Positions 62,658-64,000 of a stretch of 64,000 nt of DNA are shown here, one piece after another (positions within the stretch are counted from its first letter, which is position 1; every line of letters starts with the position of its first letter). The notes beneath the pieces were generated by a model. That model saw only the letters and a program-made list of their open reading frames with translations. It did not search any database and was not told where the DNA came from. The translations under genes and the position numbers were made by a program. Location of the stretch: contig NW_026971577.1 in the NCBI RefSeq assembly GCF_963678635.1, positions 1 through 64,000 on the forward strand, given 5' to 3'. Source of the stretch: Symsagittifera roscoffensis. Its lineage: Eukaryota; Xenacoelomorpha; Acoela; Convolutidae.

Positions 62658-64000
62658 TCATTCCATCATTTCTCCATCCCGATGTTCAGCGTCACTGTCT
62701 TCCAGGACTTTCTCTAACATGTCCAGAGAGTTGCGGGCCGCGCCCCAACCCTCCTGTTCCAGCAGCCTCGGTTTGCAACAAGGTAGCAAGTCCACATTCA
62801 CCTTCTGCTCCCGGTTCCTGCAAAAGCTGTTGTGAAGACATAGGCTCACGTTTCGTTCTAGGTCAGCTCTTAAGACCTCTTTCTTCTCCTCTTCAGTAAC
62901 ACAAGGCGTTCCAGCTACCCGCTTCACCGCTGTGGTGACCGCGTTTCTGTGCGTCAAGAATGCTCGTTTATAGGCTCCTGGTCCTATATCTAGCTGGAAA
63001 GATTGATAGGCTTCCGTGTTCCTTGACATGTGACGCTTCGCGCGTTCATACATCCAAGATGTCATCACTGCACGGAACCAAGGCATCAATCTTTGCCTTG
63101 ACCATATTCTTTCAATGGCTTTAGGTATCCTCAGAACCTTGCAGGTGGTTCTGAAAAGATCCAATTCACGACTCATCTTCACGTTGCTCAGCTGCTCAGG
63201 AGTCGGCACGGCCGTCTCCTGCTGACTTGTGTCCGCGTTAGCCTCCAACCATCTCACTGCTAGCATGGCGTTAACCACCACGATTGACACTTGTTGATTC
63301 TGATCGGGCAACCCCGTGGAGTAAAACTCCTCCACGTCCCATACTAGCATCAGATTCCCGCGTTTGGGGTACCACAACGTCTGCGCCAAGCAGTGGCAAG
63401 GATACTCCCCATGGGTTCTCACTATGTTCCTTCGGGTCCGATACCCTGAGGCTCCCAGCAACGGTTCCACTTCCATCAGGATTCTATGTAAATCGTCTTT
63501 CTCTTCTATGGTAGGGAATTCAGTGGGTAACGCTCCACTCGCTTTCTGTTTCTGGAACTCACTCACGTTACCTTCGTTCAGTCTCATGAACTCTTCACCC
63601 ACAACGTCTTGCAACTCGCCTTCAGATCTTTTCGGGACTGCCCGAAAGATCTTTGCCAACAAGTCATATGACCTTTCTGACATTCTGGCCAACCTCACGC
63701 ACTTTGGCACAGAGAAAAGTTGGTCAACCAACACTTGTTGCGTCCTAGCATCCATCACCACCATGTGCGTAGGATACTTGCTATTACAATATGGCGCGGA
63801 GCTTGAACCCACCATATATTTTGAACCAGTAGGTCTGTGATAGGCTTCACTATCCTTCAGATTCATTTCGTTTTCTAGAACTTCTCGCCAGCCTAAAATC
63901 TTCTGCTCTGTTTGTAATGCTCCAGGGAATATTTCCACGCTGAGGGACGTCACTAGCTCGTGGGCACGCTCCAGGCGCTCGAGTGACTCTATCGAACTCG
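62658..64000 (-). CDS. ORF2 of the second element, C-terminal part
   Basis: Open from the window edge to the stop at 62658, about 447 codons. It aligns along its whole length with the last 450 residues of the 2959-aa ORF2: LERLE-LVT-LSVE, SVPKCVRLARMS, PCHCLAQT-WYP, LVWDVEE and GLPD, LTHRNA-TT, and NVSL-LHNSFC-NRE. Roughly 40-50 percent of residues look identical by eye, with small gaps only. This level of divergence with an unbroken frame indicates purifying selection on the protein. The C-terminal tail differs (acidic, ending DGEMME). The SGNH part, if present, lies outside the window. Confidence 0.85.
   Translation of the reverse strand, partial: SSIESLERLERAHELVTSLSVEIFPGALQTEQKILGWREVLENEMNLKDSEAYHRPTGSKYMVGSSSAPYCNSKYPTHMVVMDARTQQVLVDQLFSVPKCVRLARMSERSYDLLAKIFRAVPKRSEGELQDVVGEEFMRLNEGNVSEFQKQKASGALPTEFPTIEEKDDLHRILMEVEPLLGASGYRTRRNIVRTHGEYPCHCLAQTLWYPKRGNLMLVWDVEEFYSTGLPDQNQQVSIVVVNAMLAVRWLEANADTSQQETAVPTPEQLSNVKMSRELDLFRTTCKVLRIPKAIERIWSRQRLMPWFRAVMTSWMYERAKRHMSRNTEAYQSFQLDIGPGAYKRAFLTHRNAVTTAVKRVAGTPCVTEEEKKEVLRADLERNVSLCLHNSFCRNREQKVNVDLLPCCKPRLLEQEGWGAARNSLDMLEKVLEDSDAEHRDGEMME

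Larger units (their letters stand above)
61029..64000 (-). mobile_element. Second giant gypsy-family element, 3' end, minus strand
   Basis: A relative of the element at 35006 in the opposite orientation, running off the right edge. Visible parts in its own direction: C-terminus of ORF2 (64000-62658), 3' UTR (62657-61922), the GTCCGGGGAGTA tract (61921-61910) and an LTR (61909-61029). The LTR shares only its termini with that of the first element, so the two belong to distinct subfamilies. Its left flank is the LINE; the other flank is not in the window. Confidence 0.85.

Overview
This is eukaryotic DNA, most likely from an AT-rich invertebrate genome. A nematode or flatworm fits best. The clues are runs of poly-A/poly-T, pyrimidine-rich TTTTCAG acceptor-like sites before two open frames, and metazoan-type LINE, hAT and Ty3/gypsy elements. 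The species cannot be fixed from this sequence. No bacterial gene, rRNA, tRNA or CRISPR array is visible. The window is almost entirely repetitive, and no conserved host gene was recognised.

Layout. 1-4707 is AT-rich flank without a recognisable gene, with one long inverted repeat at 2532-2665. 4708-30989 is a 26-kb head-to-tail array of about 16 non-coding units, mostly 1.60-1.64 kb long and with one of 2.2 kb. The units belong to at least six related but clearly different families. Every junction carries CCACCTAG. Each full unit has a GC-rich head with a terminator-like hairpin. All but one also have a 38-nt palindrome about 300 nt from the start. Each has a GC-rich tail with a covarying stem-loop just before the junction. 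I cannot assign the array to a known element class. 30990-33500 is flank with one short ORF and a decayed hAT transposase fragment.

33510-64000 is a nest of mobile elements. A LINE (PHD-like finger and APE-type endonuclease) was interrupted by a small hAT element, which has a perfect 8-bp target duplication, attgcaac. That hAT copy was then interrupted by a 25.4-kb Ty3/gypsy LTR retrotransposon (35006-60449). Its two 884-bp LTRs look identical, so the insertion is recent. The retrotransposon has a 2.5-kb leader with tandem repeats and a single 2935-aa Gag-Pol frame. It also has a 2.2-kb internal tandem duplication and a second giant frame of 2959 aa. That second frame contains a coiled coil, an SGNH/GDSL hydrolase domain with an intact-looking Ser-Gly-Asn-Asp-His motif set, a degenerate second SGNH-like domain, and a conserved C-terminal region of unknown function. 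The same LINE is interrupted again at 61029 by a second, diverged member of the giant-element family on the minus strand. Only its 3' LTR, 3' UTR and the C-terminus of its ORF2 lie in the window.

How the parts work together: in the giant element, Gag-Pol would supply capsid, protease, reverse transcriptase, RNase H and integrase. ORF2 is an extra gene that may be translated from a spliced RNA, because a TTTTCAG acceptor lies about 230 bp before its ATG. The two strongest candidates for undescribed biology are the mixed-family structured array and the giant gypsy lineage with an SGNH-bearing second frame.
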